A DNA stretch of 7,972 nt from Clostridiales bacterium (GTDB lineage: Bacteria > Bacillota > Clostridia > Oscillospirales > Acutalibacteraceae): assembly GCA_019419895.1 (NCBI GenBank), contig JAHZIE010000067.1:1-7972 (forward strand), written 5' to 3'. A program made the position numbers and the translations under genes. A model generated the notes under the pieces. It saw only the letters and a program-made list of their open reading frames with translations. It had not been told where the DNA came from and made no database searches. Positions 6,274 to 7,972 of the stretch are shown in pieces. The stretch's first letter is position 1; each line of letters starts with the position of its first letter.

Positions 6274-7151
6274 TCAGCGCCGGAGGCGGCTATTATTATC
6301 TCCGTTCCGCGCATGCACCTGCTTATTGTCTTGATTTGTGGAGTTCTTCTGATTCCTCCATTCGTTTAGCAACAATCAGTTCCGGTTTGGATTCCTCAAA
6401 ATGGAAAATCATTGTTGAAACTACAAATTCTTATTTTTATGGTACCTATCGCCTGGTTAATAAAAGCAATGAATCAAAATCTATTTCTATCAGTTCAGCC
6501 TCTTCCGGTACAGTTAATGTTGTCGTTCGAGATACCGCAGCCACTTCCGGTATGCAAAAATGGGTATTTGAAGAAGTTTTAACCGCGACATCAAGCACAC
6601 CAGCGCGGAATAATGCGGCTCCGCCTGCTCCACATAATGGCACTTATGGTTCTCAGGGGTATACTACAGGGCATTACGCCAGGGACGTCGCTCCTATGGA
6701 TATTACAGCGCTGAATACCGGCGCATATCCCTTATACGCTGATCGTGATGGAACCATTACATATTGGGTGTGCAAAACTTCGACAAATACTACCCAGCTG
6801 GGGAATTTTGCCACTATTAAACATTCAGACGGCAGTGGAACGCTATATGCTCATATGTCGATGTTTACCGTAGGGGCTGTCGCATCCGGTCTGCCTGGCA
6901 CTACCACAGACAGAACTTACGCTCCTGTAAAAACCGGCGCCAGCCGAGCAGTAAAACGCGGGGAAATCATCGGTTATATCGGTAAAAGTGGCAGCGCCAC
7001 CGGATGGCATGTACATTTGGAATACGTAACGAACCATGATGCCATTTGGGCGAATTCCTCAACAGCAACCCACTGGAACAATGTGACGGCAACCTATAAG
7101 AATAATATCAAAGACCCTAAAAATTACATGAAAATCTGGTGGCAGGCATAA
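6258..7151 (+). pseudogene. Secreted ricin-lectin/M23 protein, 3' part with M23 peptidase domain
   Basis: Rest of the same gene, in the -1 frame, ending with TAA at 7151. QQW (6258-6266), SKW (6396-6404) and QKW (6555-6563) recur at 46- and 53-residue intervals, the three-fold QxW pattern of a ricin-type beta-trefoil carbohydrate-binding domain. After a short linker comes an M23 (LytM-type) metallopeptidase domain: GHYARD with His at 6672 and Asp at 6684, YAHMS with His at 6852, and HVH with His at 7008 and 7014, all zinc-site or catalytic positions of the family. M23 enzymes usually cut peptidoglycan cross-bridges or stem peptides. With its signal peptide the intact protein would be exported and held on a glycan by the lectin. 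A TTG at 6336 opens the longest reading frame here but has no ribosome binding site and falls inside the lectin domain, so it is not a credible start. Peptidase residues look intact. Confidence 0.85.
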
Positions 7152-7158
7152 TAAATCT

Positions 7159-7166
7159 AAAGGAGG
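7159..7166 (+). promoter_or_regulatory. Strong ribosome binding site for a TTG start
   Basis: AAAGGAGG lies eight bases before TTG at 7175. It decides the start: no ATG is available between here and the lipobox, and the TTG gives a complete lipoprotein signal peptide. Confidence 0.85.
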
Positions 7167-7174
7167 CGTTATCC

Positions 7175-7972
7175 TTGAAACTACAGTGTAAATTGGCGGC
7201 TATTGCATTAAGTGTGGCACTCCTATACGGTTGCAGTCCCTCTATGGTATCCTCCTCTTCTCAGGCCTGCGCTTCGTCATCCCAGTCTTCCTCTTCCTTA
7301 TCCGCATCATCTAACGCCGATTCCACTGGGACTTCTTCCCTTCCCCCTTATCTGCTGGAACTTCAAAACAGGGAGCTTCTGAGAAATAAGACGATTGTAA
7401 CCATCACCGGCTGTACGGGGTTCACCGCCCTGCTTTCCTCCGACGGCGAGGTTTTTGTCAGCGGAACAAATACCAAGGGATTGCTCGCTAACGGAAAAGT
7501 AAGTTCAGAACGGGACGAAACCCCCGCAGAGGTGCGGCAAATCCCCTTTCCGGAAAAAATCAAGTTGCTGGATTGCGGCGTTTCCGGGTGTGTGGCAGTC
7601 GGAGAAAGCAACACGATATACCTGTGGGGCAGCCTGTTTACCTGCGGCTACAGCAATACGCCTTTCCAGACAGGAATACCTGTCACGTCGCCCTTCGCGG
7701 TGGATTTTGACAAGGAGATTACAGCGATCGATTTCTATTTTTCCGACATCATCATCCTGACCAAAGACGGTACCGCCTATTCCCTAGGGGAAGCCTCCAT
7801 GTTCGGATATATTATAGGACGTATGGGGACAGTGGAAAATTCCCCGGTCTTTTTGAAGCCGATTCCATTGAATGTACCGGAAAAAATCACCCAGGCTTCT
7901 TCCACTTCCGGCTACTTCTTTTTGTTGGGAGAAAGCGGGAAGATTTATTACGCGCGAACCTTCTTCGGCGAC
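7175..7972 (+). CDS. RCC1-repeat lipoprotein, 3' end outside window
   Basis: I translated 266 open codons from TTG at 7175 to the window edge; the C-terminus is missing. Residues 1-20 form a lipoprotein signal peptide ending in the lipobox LYGC, so Cys20 would be lipidated and the protein anchored on the outer face of the membrane. A serine-rich tether follows (about 21-57). From about residue 70 the sequence shows RCC1-like beta-propeller repeats: GFTALLSSDGEVFVSGTNTKGLL, then units with CVAVGESNTIYLWG, IIILTKDGTAYSLGE and FFLLGESGKIYYA, in the family's G-x-t-x-x-L-x-x-D/S-G-x-v-x-x-x-G style. RCC1 propellers are protein-binding scaffolds; bacterial secreted ones are common but mostly of unknown role. 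It starts 23 bases after the lectin-peptidase gene with no visible terminator between, so the two are probably one transcript. The repeats are degenerate, so another propeller subtype is possible. Confidence 0.82.
   Translation, partial: MKLQCKLAAIALSVALLYGCSPSMVSSSSQACASSSQSSSSLSASSNADSTGTSSLPPYLLELQNRELLRNKTIVTITGCTGFTALLSSDGEVFVSGTNTKGLLANGKVSSERDETPAEVRQIPFPEKIKLLDCGVSGCVAVGESNTIYLWGSLFTCGYSNTPFQTGIPVTSPFAVDFDKEITAIDFYFSDIIILTKDGTAYSLGEASMFGYIIGRMGTVENSPVFLKPIPLNVPEKITQASSTSGYFFLLGESGKIYYARTFFGD

Noticed and set aside
1..7972. tRNA, rRNA, CRISPR array, insertion sequence or integrase
   Set aside because: I saw no sequence recognisable as any of these on either strand.

Overview
The window looks like chromosomal DNA from a low-to-mid GC member of the Bacillota, most likely a gut-type Clostridia. 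The support is strong AGGAGG-type ribosome binding sites, sigma-A promoters with 17-bp spacers, a lipoprotein read from a TTG start, an XRE/ImmA regulator pair, and cytoplasmic GH78 alpha-L-rhamnosidases. No rRNA, tRNA, CRISPR array, insertion sequence or integrase is visible. The taxonomic call is inference from these traits only.

Left part (1-4506): two divergent GH78 alpha-L-rhamnosidase genes. The first runs leftward from 1718 and leaves the window still open (572 codons seen). The second runs rightward from 1938 to 4434 and is broken by a frameshift near 2839-2850. Neither has a signal peptide, so both would act inside the cell on imported rhamnosides. The 219-bp gap between them holds a near-ideal promoter for the rightward gene, followed at its start point by a nested pair of inverted repeats that looks like an operator or leader hairpin. 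A strong terminator (4467-4506) closes the rightward unit.

Middle part (4507-5804): a promoter with two copies of the palindrome AGAA-N6-TTCT drives an XRE-family repressor (4716-5138) and an ImmA/IrrE-type zinc peptidase (5145-5654). This is the classic arrangement in which the peptidase inactivates the repressor. Three consecutive hairpins follow, the last one a likely terminator.

Right part (5805-7972): after about 250 bp of very AT-rich DNA comes a secreted protein with an N-terminal ricin-type beta-trefoil lectin domain and a C-terminal M23 (LytM-like) peptidase domain. It is also broken, by a -1 type frameshift near 6255-6267. Twenty-three bases downstream, a TTG-started lipoprotein with RCC1-like propeller repeats begins and runs off the right edge (266 codons seen).

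Points of most interest: (i) both broken genes can be explained by loss of DNA between short direct repeats; (ii) the paired operators in front of the repressor, one of which also contains the Gram-positive SOS-box core; (iii) the lectin-peptidase plus RCC1 lipoprotein pair as a possible cell-surface unit next to a repressor/protease switch. A functional link between the switch and the surface genes is a hypothesis; the sequence shows only adjacency.
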